64,000 bases of DNA from Bog-756 sp963839925 (GCA_963839925.1 CAWIWV010000001.1:1922001-1986000); one strand, 5' to 3'. Positions 15,980 through 24,183 are shown, counted from the stretch's first letter. Notes: generated by a model not told the origin, from the letters alone. Program-made: numbers and translations.

Positions 15980-16877
15980 GATGGATGGCGCCGAGTCCGA
16001 TGGGTTCGAGCTCTCCGACGAGCAGGCGGCGTGCTTCGCCGACGACGGCTTCGTCATCGTCGACCGGATCATCGATCCCGACCTGGCACGGCGTGCGCTC
16101 GACCGGTACGAGGACCTGTTCTATGGGCGCTTCGAGACCGGCCTGTATCCCGACGAATGGAACTGGCGCTCCGGACAGAGCCCGCCAGACCTGACCCGTC
16201 AGATCTGCAACGCCTGGAAGTCCGACCGTGAGGTGGCCCGGGTCGTCCTCCGACCCGATGTCGGTCGCGCGTGTGCCCGACTGGGGGGATGGCCGGGCGC
16301 CCGGCTCAGCCAGGACAACGTGCTCTGGAAGCCACCGGGCGGCAAGGCGCTCGGGTTCCATCAGGACTCGAGCTACGAACAGTGGGCGGTGCCACCGGAC
16401 TGGGTCAGCTGCTGGATCGCGCTCGAGGACACCACCGCGTCCCAGGGAACCGTCGAGTACGTGCGGGGCTCCCACCGCTGGGGCCACTCGGGGATGATCG
16501 AACAGTTCCACGGGCCCGACGATCCCCACGCCGACCTGCGGGTGGCCGCCGAGGCACACGGTGTCGAACCCGACATCGTGCCGGTCGAGGTGCCCGCGGG
16601 AGGAGGGGCCTTCCACACCGGATGGACATGGCACGGATCGCCGGCGAACCGGAGCTCGGCACCGAGACGCTCGTTGGTCGCCCACTGCATGTCCTCGGAG
16701 GCCCGCTTCCACCCCGAGTTCACCGGCTACCTCTACAGCCGGTACAAGCGATTCGGTGACGAATCGATGGACGAGTCGTTCTTCCCGATCACCTGGCGCC
16801 GGGACGGCTACCGATCGAAGTTCATCGGCCCCTACCTGGAGGAGCAGATCGGCTGGGCCGGTCCGGTCCCGACGTGA
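15972..16877 (+). CDS. phytanoyl-CoA dioxygenase (PhyH) family protein
   Basis: About 301 residues from ATG 15972, overlapping the preceding stop by 8 nt; a second ATG at 15981 is also possible. It is a non-haem Fe(II)/2-oxoglutarate oxygenase: the iron ligands are the H-x-D of GFHQDSSYEQW and the distal His of WTWHGSPANRS, followed by Arg in APRRSLVAHCM for 2-oxoglutarate binding. It would hydroxylate a substrate at the expense of 2-oxoglutarate. Membership in the ligase/amidotransferase operon suggests hydroxylation or oxidative dealkylation of the amine or its conjugate. The 3' end overlaps the convergent Usp gene by 56 bp. Confidence 0.8.
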   Translation: MREMDGAESDGFELSDEQAACFADDGFVIVDRIIDPDLARRALDRYEDLFYGRFETGLYPDEWNWRSGQSPPDLTRQICNAWKSDREVARVVLRPDVGRACARLGGWPGARLSQDNVLWKPPGGKALGFHQDSSYEQWAVPPDWVSCWIALEDTTASQGTVEYVRGSHRWGHSGMIEQFHGPDDPHADLRVAAEAHGVEPDIVPVEVPAGGGAFHTGWTWHGSPANRSSAPRRSLVAHCMSSEARFHPEFTGYLYSRYKRFGDESMDESFFPITWRRDGYRSKFIGPYLEEQIGWAGPVPT

Positions 16878-17394
16878 ACGGATCGTCGGGAAGCCCGGGT
16901 TCCATCGTGGACATCTCCGACTGGACAGGCTGGCCGGGCAGCAGCTTCTCCAGTTCCAGGCGATGGCCACGACCGAGTCGCAGCGGAGCGGGCACGGTCA
17001 GCACCGGCAGGGCGGTGAGAGCGGTGACCCTCTCCCGCATGCCCTGACCGGAGAACCAACGACGACCGCGGCGGCGGGATCCCACCACGATCACGTCGGC
17101 CGACCAGTCGGCTGCGGCCTCTGCGATGCGGGTGGGCATGTCGAAGGAGTACGCCAGCCGGACCTCGCCATCCGCCGGCACCCCGGCGACGACCAGCGAA
17201 CGCGCGACCCGGTCCACGATGGCGCGCGCCTCTTTTTCGGTCGACCTCGCGAAGCCTCGCCCTCCGGCGAGGTACTCGTTGACGTGGAGGACACGAACGG
17301 TGGCCGACGTCTGTCGGGCCAATCCGGTGACGAAACTGGTCGCCACCTCGTCCGCCTCGGTCCCATCGACTGCCAGCAGGATCCTTTTGAACAT
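16822..17394 (-). CDS. universal stress protein UspA family
   Basis: 190 residues. MFKRILLAVDGTEADEVATSFVTGLA is a typical Usp N-terminus and DVIVVGSRRRGRRWFSGQGMRERVTALTALPVLTVP contains the G-x2-G-like ATP-binding region (GSRRRGRRWFSGQGM) and the final strand. The last ~45 residues are an extra tail rich in Pro and Ser. It is tail-to-tail with the dioxygenase and head-to-head with the diadenylate-cyclase-like gene. It could be either the end of the amine locus or a stress gene paired with the cyclase. Confidence 0.8.
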   Translation of the reverse strand: MFKRILLAVDGTEADEVATSFVTGLARQTSATVRVLHVNEYLAGGRGFARSTEKEARAIVDRVARSLVVAGVPADGEVRLAYSFDMPTRIAEAAADWSADVIVVGSRRRGRRWFSGQGMRERVTALTALPVLTVPAPLRLGRGHRLELEKLLPGQPVQSEMSTMEPGLPDDPFTSGPDRPSRSAPPGRGR

Positions 17395-17476
17395 GAGCGC
17401 CTCTCTCCGGTCGCCCCGTTGGGCGGCCCCTCGATCGGTCGCCCTCGCGGGCGGCTCTTTCTGATTGTTTCCAACA

Positions 17477-17516
17477 TGTTAACAGCCCGCGCATCTCAGG
17501 AACACGCGTTTCCTGA
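17477..17516. promoter_or_regulatory. palindromes between divergent Usp and diadenylate-cyclase-like genes
   Basis: The 157-bp gap 17395-17551 carries TGTTAACA at 17477-17484 and a perfect 7-bp-arm inverted repeat TCAGGAA (17496-17502)/TTCCTGA (17510-17516) with a 7-nt spacer. No T-run follows, so an operator is more likely than a terminator. Confidence 0.4.
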
Positions 17517-17551
17517 CAAGAAACCCGCTGCAGACGGTAGCGTCCCCACCG

Positions 17552-18547
17552 ATGGCTGAGCTCGCCTCCGGACGACTGCGACGGCTCGCCGAGGAGCTGG
17601 AGGAGAACGGCCTGGCCATGCAGGGCAGCCGTTCTTCCTTCGAGATGCTGCTCGAGGAGATCGATCGCGCACTCCGCCCCGACGTCCACGAGCGACGGGT
17701 GGTGAGCAGCGGGACCATCCTCGATCCGACCACCGACCCGTCCACCTGGGAGGCCGAGGCCGAGCTCGAGATCGGTCGCCGGCAGCTCGACCGGCAACCA
17801 CTCGGCGCGGCTCGCCGGTTCACCGACGGACTCTCCAGCTGGTTGCTGCGGAGCCCGGGCGGCGTCACCGAGTGGCTGGTCTTCGACAGGCCCGCGGGCT
17901 CGGAACGCGATCTGGTCGTCCTGGCCGGTGTGCTCGGCGCCACGATCGTCCAGCGACATCCGACCGGCTCGGTGCGGGTGGTCGGGGACTTCGGGGTCCT
18001 CCGCTGGAACGGTCTGGACTGGCATCTCGAACCTCCGGTGGCCAAGTGGATGGAGGTGATCACCCCCTCCGCCGACCACGGCGACCCGAAGGTGCTCCGG
18101 GCGGTCCTCGAGTTCGCTGTCCACGACCTCGGATCCAGAGGCATCGGCTCGCTGCTCGTCTACCGTCCTGGCCAAGGCGAAGGACCCGTCGTCGAAGAAC
18201 GGCTTCCCGTCCCGTTGCCGCTCCGGATCCGTAAGGCCGCCCACCTCGCGCCGCTCCGGCACGCCCTCGCCCAAGTCGACGGCGCAGCGATCTTCGACGC
18301 GGCGGGTGAACTGCAAAAACTCGGGGTGCGCCTCATCCCGAGCAAGGCGGCCGAAGCGACGGTGGAACCGCTCGGAGGGACCCGCCACACCTCCGGTCGG
18401 CGCTACAGCTACGACGATCCCCTCGCGACCGTCATCGCGGTCAGCGAGGACGGTCCGGTGTCGGTGCTCCGCAACGGCGACGTCTTCGGCCAGCCGATTG
18501 CCCGGTTGGCGGCGAATCCGCGCCGACTGTTTGGGGAGCACGATTGA
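17552..18547 (+). CDS. DisA-N (DAC) domain protein, putative diadenylate cyclase
   Basis: 331 residues. The C-terminal ~150 residues look like a diadenylate cyclase domain: IRKAAHLAPLRHALAQ, then VDGAAIFDAAGEL with the DGA motif at 243-245, GGTRHTSGRR (RH at 278-279) and ATVIAVSEDGPVSVL. These are the positions used by DAC enzymes to bind ATP and make c-di-AMP, but the usual RHR is RHT here, which may reduce activity. The first ~110 residues are a helical region of no recognised family. It is much shorter than DisA and has no helicase-like DNA-binding end. A TAGCGT box lies 8 nt upstream. Confidence 0.65.
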   Translation: MAELASGRLRRLAEELEENGLAMQGSRSSFEMLLEEIDRALRPDVHERRVVSSGTILDPTTDPSTWEAEAELEIGRRQLDRQPLGAARRFTDGLSSWLLRSPGGVTEWLVFDRPAGSERDLVVLAGVLGATIVQRHPTGSVRVVGDFGVLRWNGLDWHLEPPVAKWMEVITPSADHGDPKVLRAVLEFAVHDLGSRGIGSLLVYRPGQGEGPVVEERLPVPLPLRIRKAAHLAPLRHALAQVDGAAIFDAAGELQKLGVRLIPSKAAEATVEPLGGTRHTSGRRYSYDDPLATVIAVSEDGPVSVLRNGDVFGQPIARLAANPRRLFGEHD

Positions 18548-18555
18548 CCACGTAG

Positions 18556-18561
18556 TACGTT
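18556..18561 (+). promoter_or_regulatory. -10 box of leaderless copA with overlapping palindrome
   Basis: TACGTT is 7 nt before the GTG at 18569. It overlaps an 11-bp palindrome ACGTA-G-TACGT at 18550-18560 that contains GTAGTA, the half-site also found in the palindrome at 24184-24204. Repression of copA by the BlaI/CopY-type protein through this site is a reasonable inference. Confidence 0.4.
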
Positions 18562-18568
18562 GTGCCTG

Positions 18569-20965
18569 GTGAGCACCGTCGTGCCGGCCTCTCCGCCCGA
18601 CTCGGGCGCGGCTCCCACGGCCCCGTCGGAGATCACCCTCGTGGTCGGAGGGATGACCTGTAGCGCTTGCGCCGCCCGGATCGAACGGAAGCTCAACGGT
18701 CTCGACCGGGTCACCGCCCAAGTGAATCTGGCGTCCGAGCGGGCGACGATCACCGCCCCCGCCGATATCTCACCGGAACAGCTCATCGACCAGGTGGAGG
18801 CGATCGGCTTCACCGCGCGCCGTCCCGAGGACGCAGACCTTCCGGGCAACGAGGGGACCCAGGCCGAGGACGACCGGCGCGTCCGAGCACTCGGTCGCCG
18901 CCTGGCGGTCACCGCGCTGTTGTTCATGCCGTTGTGCGACTGCTCGATCGCCTTCTGGCTGGTGCCCTCGCTCCGCTTCCCCGGCTGGCAGCTCTTGCTG
19001 TTGGCGCTGGCGGCTCCGGTGGTGACCTGGGCGGCCTGGCCCTTCTACCGCGCCGCGGTCCGCAACGCGCGCCACGGAACGGCGACCATGGACACCCTGG
19101 TCTCGTTGGGCATCGTTGCGTCCACCGTCTGGTCCATCTACGCGATGTTCTGGCGGGACGCCGAACACACCGACCGGTCGTTGTTCTTCATGGTCGCCCA
19201 CCGGTCGGGTGGCGCCATCTACCTCGACGTCGCCGCGGGCGTCACCTTGTTCCTCCTTGCCGGCAGGTACTTCGAGGCGGTGTCGAGGCGGAGGACCGGA
19301 CGCGCACTGCGCTCGCTGGCAGCGCGGGGGGCAAAGGAGGCCTCGCTGGTCGGGTCGGACGGGGTCGAGCAGCGGGTCCCTGCCGCCACACTCCAAGTCG
19401 GCGACCGGTTCGTGGTGCGCCCGGGTGAGACCATCGCCACCGACGGCACAGTCCGTTCGGGCCGATCGGCCGTCGACGCGAGCATGATGACCGGCGAGTC
19501 GACTCCGGTGCATCTCGTGGCGGGGGATCCGGTAGTCGGTGGCACGATCACCGTCGACGGTTTCCTCGAGGTCGAGGCCACAAAGGTCGGCGCGCAGACA
19601 CAGCTCGCCCAGATGGTGCGGCTGGTGGAGGAGGCGCAGAACCAGAAGGCCGGCGTCCAACGGTTGGCCGACCGCCTGGCCGGCATCTTCGTCCCCTCGG
19701 TCATCGCCATCTCGTTGTTGACCCTCGGAGGTTGGCTGCTCTTCGGTGGATCCGCTCAGCAGGCCTGGAACGCCGCTCTCTCCGTACTGATCATCGCCTG
19801 CCCCTGCGCCCTCGGCCTCGCAACGCCGGCCGCGCTCCACGTGGCCTCGGGTCAGGGAGCGCTCCTCGGCATCTTCTTCAAGGGCTATCACTCCTTCGAG
19901 ACCTCCCGCGACATCGACACGGTGCTGCTCGACAAGACCGGAACGATGACCTCCGGGAAGATGGAGGTCGTCGGTGTGGCGGCGGTCGCCGGGTGTGCAC
20001 GCGAGTCGGTCGTGCGGGTCGCCGGCGCACTCGAACAAGGGTCAGAGCACTCGATCGCCCATGCGATCACCGCACACGCGAGAGGCGAGGTGGGCGACCT
20101 GCCGCCGGTCGAAGACTTCGTCTCGCTCCCGGGACTGGGAGCCCGCGGCGTCGTCGACGGCGACCTGTTCTCGATCGGGCGGGCCGAGCTGTTCGGTGCG
20201 GCAGCGGTGATCCCCGAACGGGTGTCGGCTCGCTGTGGCGAGTGGGAGTCGGCCGGGCGGACGACCGTGCTGATCGGTCGGAACGACGAAGTGGTCGGTG
20301 CGATCGCCTTGGCCGACGCAGTGCGCCCGACCGCCCGTGCCGCGGTGGAACAGCTCGCCGAGCTCGGCCTGCGCACCGTCCTCGTCACCGGCGACAACGA
20401 AGCCACCGCTCGTTTCGTCGGTCGGTCGATCGGCGTCGACGAGGTCATCGCCGGCGCGCTCCCCGCCGACAAGGTGGCGGTCATCGAAGCGCTGCAGCAC
20501 GAGGGGCATACGGTTGCGATGGTCGGGGACGGAGTGAACGACGGGCCCGCACTCTCGGTTGCCGACCTGGGGTTGGCGGTGGGATCGGGGACCGATGTGG
20601 CGATCAACGCTGCCGACCTGGTCATCCTCCGGGAAGACCTGCGTGTGGTGCCGGCCGCGATCACCCTGGCTCGCCGAACCATCAGAACGATCCGGGGGAA
20701 CCTGGTGTGGGCCTTCGCCTACAACCTGGCGGCGATTCCGCTCGCCGCCTGTGGACTGCTCAACCCGCTGATCGCCGCCGCAGCGATGGCGCTGTCCTCG
20801 GGCTTCGTGGTCTGGAACAGCTCGCGGATCCGGCACGTCGGGCGACGTCCGGTGACGCCTTTCCGAACAGGCTCGGGATCACCGGTCGCTCCGTCGACCG
20901 AATCGACCGAGCCGGCCCGGTCGGAACCCGCCCGGACGTTGGAGCCCGAGCGGCTCCCCGCGTGA
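18569..20965 (+). CDS. copA: copper-translocating P1B-type ATPase CopA
   Basis: About 798 residues from GTG 18569. One N-terminal heavy-metal-associated domain has GMTCSAC (Cys31, Cys34). The transmembrane metal site is CPC (411-413 in IIACPCALGLATP), the phosphorylation motif DKTGTMTS is near 454, and the hinge is MVGDGVNDGPAL. The CPC motif with GMTCSAC and the long polytopic N-terminal region fit Cu(I) export from the cytoplasm. The C-terminus has a ~45-residue disordered Ser/Pro/Arg tail. It heads a copper module with a CtaG-like protein and a metal-sensing repressor. Confidence 0.9.
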   Translation: MSTVVPASPPDSGAAPTAPSEITLVVGGMTCSACAARIERKLNGLDRVTAQVNLASERATITAPADISPEQLIDQVEAIGFTARRPEDADLPGNEGTQAEDDRRVRALGRRLAVTALLFMPLCDCSIAFWLVPSLRFPGWQLLLLALAAPVVTWAAWPFYRAAVRNARHGTATMDTLVSLGIVASTVWSIYAMFWRDAEHTDRSLFFMVAHRSGGAIYLDVAAGVTLFLLAGRYFEAVSRRRTGRALRSLAARGAKEASLVGSDGVEQRVPAATLQVGDRFVVRPGETIATDGTVRSGRSAVDASMMTGESTPVHLVAGDPVVGGTITVDGFLEVEATKVGAQTQLAQMVRLVEEAQNQKAGVQRLADRLAGIFVPSVIAISLLTLGGWLLFGGSAQQAWNAALSVLIIACPCALGLATPAALHVASGQGALLGIFFKGYHSFETSRDIDTVLLDKTGTMTSGKMEVVGVAAVAGCARESVVRVAGALEQGSEHSIAHAITAHARGEVGDLPPVEDFVSLPGLGARGVVDGDLFSIGRAELFGAAAVIPERVSARCGEWESAGRTTVLIGRNDEVVGAIALADAVRPTARAAVEQLAELGLRTVLVTGDNEATARFVGRSIGVDEVIAGALPADKVAVIEALQHEGHTVAMVGDGVNDGPALSVADLGLAVGSGTDVAINAADLVILREDLRVVPAAITLARRTIRTIRGNLVWAFAYNLAAIPLAACGLLNPLIAAAAMALSSGFVVWNSSRIRHVGRRPVTPFRTGSGSPVAPSTESTEPARSEPARTLEPERLPA

Positions 20966-20999
20966 CGCTGGTCCAAACGAATCCGGCGGGGGCTGAGCG

Positions 21000-21955
21000 T
21001 TGACCGGCTGGGCCGCCGCCCACCTGCTCGCGATCGTCGATACTCCCCCGCTCGGCTGGCGGCGGTTCGGGAGCACCCGGATCGACGTGTTCAGCGTGCT
21101 CATCGTCGCGGCCGGGGTCCTCTACGCGATCGGCGTGCGACGGTTCGGACGCCGGCGTCCGGACGCACCCTGGTCAAGGCGACGCATCGTGGCGTTCTAC
21201 GCAGGGTTGCTGGTGGCCTTCGTCGCGCTCGAGAGCGTGATCGGCGTCTACGACCAGATCCTCTTCTACGACCACATGATCCAGCACCTCATGTTGATCA
21301 TGATCGCCGCACCGCTGCTGGCGATGGGTGCACCGGTCGAGCTGCTCGAACGTGCGACGACCGGACAGGTGCAGCAGATCGTGGAGCGCGGGCTCGGCTC
21401 GAGGATCGCCGAGGCGGTCGCCCACCCGGTGGTGGACTTCGTCCTCTACGCGGTACTGGTGCCGATCGCGCACCTCACCAGCTTCTACAACGACTCCCTC
21501 ACCCACTCGGCCGTCAACGATCTCGAGCACCTGCTGTTCCTCGCCATCGGCTACCTCTTCTGGCGCCATGTGGTCGCGATCGAGCCGTCCCGCCACCCGC
21601 TCTCTCCCCCCTCCGGCTCATCTATCTCGCGCTCGCGGTGCCAGTGGACACCTTCACCGGCCTCACCTTGGCGTCGGCCACCAACGAGCTGTTCCCCGCG
21701 TACCTGACCATCCACCGGACCTGGGGGCCGTCGCTCATCACCGATCTCCACGCGGGTGGGGCGATCATGTGGGTCGCAGGCGACACCCTCATGCTCATCG
21801 CGATGATCCCCTGCGCGATCCAGTGGATGCGTTACGAGGAGCAGCGGGCCGCCGAGATCGATCGACAGCTCGACCTTGCAGCCCTTGGATCCGACGAGCT
21901 GAGCCCGACCGGTTACGAGGTCGAACCGGATCGCGAAGAACGAGGGTCGCAGTAG
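21000..21955 (+). pseudogene. CtaG-like cytochrome c oxidase assembly membrane protein, interrupted by an apparent frameshift
   Basis: Two open segments encode one protein of the caa3_CtaG family, which helps insert copper into cytochrome oxidase. The first runs from TTG 21000 with FYDHMIQHLMLIMIAAPLLAMGAP and PVVDFVLYAVLVPIAHLTSFYND. After EPSRHPL the reading frame must shift at about 21600-21611 to continue as LRLIYLALAVPVDTFTGLTLASATNELFPAY, which ends at 21955. The break lies in a CT-repeat/six-C run, consistent with one missing base. Both halves are well conserved, so a sequencing error is as likely as gene loss. Function as a Cu chaperone fits the copA neighbour. Confidence 0.7.
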
Positions 21956-21958
21956 CCT
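21953..21958 (+). promoter_or_regulatory. -10 box (TAGCCT) of leaderless BlaI/CopY-type gene
   Basis: TAGCCT is 6 nt upstream of GTG 21965 and overlaps the end of the CtaG-like gene (stop at 21955). No Shine-Dalgarno sequence is visible. Confidence 0.45.
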
Positions 21959-21964
21959 GACGGG

Positions 21965-22402
21965 GTGGGCAGCACCACCCGATGCACCAATCCGCTGTGC
22001 TCCTGCAATCCGTGCTCCTGCGAAGTCTGCACCTGCGGAGCGGCGAGACTCGGCGAGCTCGAACGACAGGTGATGGAGATCCTGTGGAGCCAGGCGGGCA
22101 GCGAGGTGACCGGGCGCGCGGTCGCAGATGCCCTCGACGGCTACGCCTACACCACCGTCGCCACCGTCCTCGATCGTCTGGTCCACAAAGGTCTGGTGCA
22201 TCGACGGCTGGACAGCCGGACGATCCGTTTCTCGGCGATCGGAACCGAGGCCACCCACACCGCGGTCCTCATGCGCGATGCCCTCGCGGTCAGCAGCGAC
22301 CGGGCCTCGTCCCTCGTCCAGTTCGCGGAGTACCTGTCGCCCTCGGAGGCAGCCATCCTGCGCCGTTCGCTGGACGGGCTCGAACACGAGACGGAGCTCT
22401 GA
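21965..22402 (+). CDS. BlaI/MecI/CopY-family repressor with N-terminal cysteine-rich metal-binding extension
   Basis: 145 residues. The winged helix-turn-helix of the Penicillinase_R family is clear: LGELERQVMEILWSQAGSEVTGRAVADALDGYAYTTVATVLDRLVHKGLVHRR. Before it lies a stretch with seven cysteines (positions 7, 12, 14, 17, 19, 22 and 24; CSCNPCSCEVCTC) that should bind Cu(I) or Zn(II). In Enterococcus CopY the metal cluster is C-terminal (CxCxxxxCxC), so this is a permuted arrangement. The partner peptidase BlaR1 is absent, which supports direct metal sensing. Likely targets are copA and the membrane-protein operon at 22445-24157. Confidence 0.8.
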   Translation: MGSTTRCTNPLCSCNPCSCEVCTCGAARLGELERQVMEILWSQAGSEVTGRAVADALDGYAYTTVATVLDRLVHKGLVHRRLDSRTIRFSAIGTEATHTAVLMRDALAVSSDRASSLVQFAEYLSPSEAAILRRSLDGLEHETEL

Positions 22403-22444
22403 ACTCGGATCCGGTGCCGGCAGCGGAGCCGGCGTGGGCGGTGA

Positions 22445-23128
22445 TCAGGTCATCAGCAGGAGCATGAATCCCATGGCGACGCACATCGTCACGTGGCTGA
22501 GGTCGACCAGCCAGGGAGTCGCGACGATTCCTTCGACGTGGTCGATGGGTCCTGGTCCGCTGTCGGGCTGACCGTTCGACGCAGGAAGTCCGGCGAAGCT
22601 CGCGACCAGCGAGGCGGGCGCGTGGCTGCCGAAGTGGGAGGCGCCCTTGTTCGGTGATGCCAAGGTGAAGATCGCCGAGGCGAACAGCACGACCGCGACG
22701 AGGAGCGCGAGCCCGGGGTCGAGCTTCGAGCCCCCCGGTCCCGACATCGACATGGCCACCTCCCCGGTGGTCGACGACCCCATCGGGAACCAGTACATGA
22801 GCAGCATCGCGAAGTTCATCACCGCGTGGATCGACGCATGCGGCAGGTGGGGGCCGTACCTCCTGATCGATTGGACGCTCTCCACCACGAACCAGATCAA
22901 CAGTGCGCCGAAGATGAGCTCCCACACCCCACTCGGGCCGAACGACCAGGCACCGACGAACATGCCGGCCATGGCAATGCCCATGAAGAGATGGGAGATC
23001 TCGACGTCCCTCCCGGCGGGCCGCCGGGTCGCGATCGAGAGGGTGAGCAGGGTGAGACAGTAGGCCGCGACAGCGAGCATCAGCACTGCGAACAGGTAGT
23101 AGAGCCAGGCGGGTGGTCCGAGTTGCAC
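22445..23128 (-). CDS. DUF5134-type integral membrane protein
   Basis: 227 residues with about six hydrophobic segments (YYLFAVLMLAVAAYCLTLL, LFMGIAMAGMFVGAW, LIFGALLIWFVVES, LLVAVVLFASAIFTLA, and a C-terminal MCVAMGFMLLLM). It contains several His and Met in membrane-proximal positions (EISHLFMGIAMAGM, PHASIHAVMNFAMLLMYW, LSHVTMCVAMGF), as in copper-handling membrane proteins. No catalytic motif is seen. It starts 3 nt after the stop of the upstream membrane protein, so the pair is one operon. Its place beside a copper repressor suggests a periplasmic copper function. Confidence 0.65.
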   Translation of the reverse strand: MQLGPPAWLYYLFAVLMLAVAAYCLTLLTLSIATRRPAGRDVEISHLFMGIAMAGMFVGAWSFGPSGVWELIFGALLIWFVVESVQSIRRYGPHLPHASIHAVMNFAMLLMYWFPMGSSTTGEVAMSMSGPGGSKLDPGLALLVAVVLFASAIFTLASPNKGASHFGSHAPASLVASFAGLPASNGQPDSGPGPIDHVEGIVATPWLVDLSHVTMCVAMGFMLLLMT

Positions 23129-23131
23129 CGG

Positions 23132-24157
23132 TCACACCACCCCGGCGCGAAGGGCGTCTGGCCTGTTGCCGAGAGCGCCGGCGTCCCGACTCGTGTCCCC
23201 CTGCGCCAAGGGCCAGTAGATCAACGCGAGCAGGATGACCAGCGGCGCCGAGTTCGGGTCCGTCGCACCGCCGGCGAGGATCCCGCCGAAGTCCTGCACC
23301 CCGACCCAGACCAGTGCGAAGGTGGCCATCGCGAGCACCAGGGTGATCTGGGTGATCCTGGCCGGTGCGAACGCTCCCCCGGCGACGACCACGCACACGA
23401 TTGCGAACAGGACCGAGACGGTGGTCCCGTGGTGGAGAAGGAGCGACGCCGAGGCGCGGTCGATGCGGGCGAGCCAGCCAGGCTGACCGGAGTCCAAGTT
23501 GAGCACCAGCTGCTGGAGCGCCGAGGGCGAACGACCGGACCCGACCAGCGAGAGCACGGCGAGCAGACCCCAGATCACCACCCAGATCGCTTTGGCCGCT
23601 CGGGTCCCCACCGTCCGAGCTGCGACGAACGGCTCGCCTCGGCTCGTGCTCGGCCAGAGCAGGACGGCGAGGACCGCGTAGAAGAGCACGCCTCCCGGGC
23701 CACCACCGAGCGGGGTCGCGGTTCCGAGGAAGATCCCGCCCGCGCCCTCGCCGAACCACCACATCGCGAAGGCCCACACGACCGAGAGGGTGAGCGCCGG
23801 TTTGCAGGTCCGCTCGTAGACGATCCCGAACGCGATGAGGAACTGGATGGAGGCGAAGACGGTATTGCTCAGGATCGGCTGGTGGTAGACGTTCGAGGCG
23901 TTCCAGGTGATCGAGTGAGCCAGGAATCCGGGGTTGCCGGCCGACAGCCCGTGCAACATGCCGCTGAAGCCGTTCGATCCCCGGGTGAACATGAACGGCT
24001 GGAGCTGCAACGCAGCGTCGAGCAACCAGGCGGTGGCAAGCACCAGCCGGAATGTCCGTTGCAGATCCCGCTCGGGTCGTGCCTCGGCCATGCTGGCCTG
24101 CCCCACGAGGACTCGTCCTGACCGAGTGGCGGGCCCGTCGACTCGGGCAGTGGTCAT
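23132..24157 (-). CDS. polytopic membrane protein of copper-linked operon
   Basis: 341 residues with about eight predicted membrane segments, for example VLATAWLLDAALQLQPFMF, FLIAFGIVYERTCKPALTLSVVWAFAMWWFGEGAG and ITLVLAMATFALVWVGV. Met, His and Trp residues cluster at HSITWNASNVYHQP and MWWFGEG. I do not recognise a functional family. GAGG lies about 7 nt before the ATG. The divergent ACTACTAC/GTAGTAGT palindrome lies 27-47 bp upstream, matching BlaI/MecI-type operator geometry, so repression by the protein encoded at 21965 is likely. Confidence 0.7.
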   Translation of the reverse strand: MTTARVDGPATRSGRVLVGQASMAEARPERDLQRTFRLVLATAWLLDAALQLQPFMFTRGSNGFSGMLHGLSAGNPGFLAHSITWNASNVYHQPILSNTVFASIQFLIAFGIVYERTCKPALTLSVVWAFAMWWFGEGAGGIFLGTATPLGGGPGGVLFYAVLAVLLWPSTSRGEPFVAARTVGTRAAKAIWVVIWGLLAVLSLVGSGRSPSALQQLVLNLDSGQPGWLARIDRASASLLLHHGTTVSVLFAIVCVVVAGGAFAPARITQITLVLAMATFALVWVGVQDFGGILAGGATDPNSAPLVILLALIYWPLAQGDTSRDAGALGNRPDALRAGVV

Positions 24158-24183
24158 CGGCTACCTCACTTTCGTGGCCTGTT

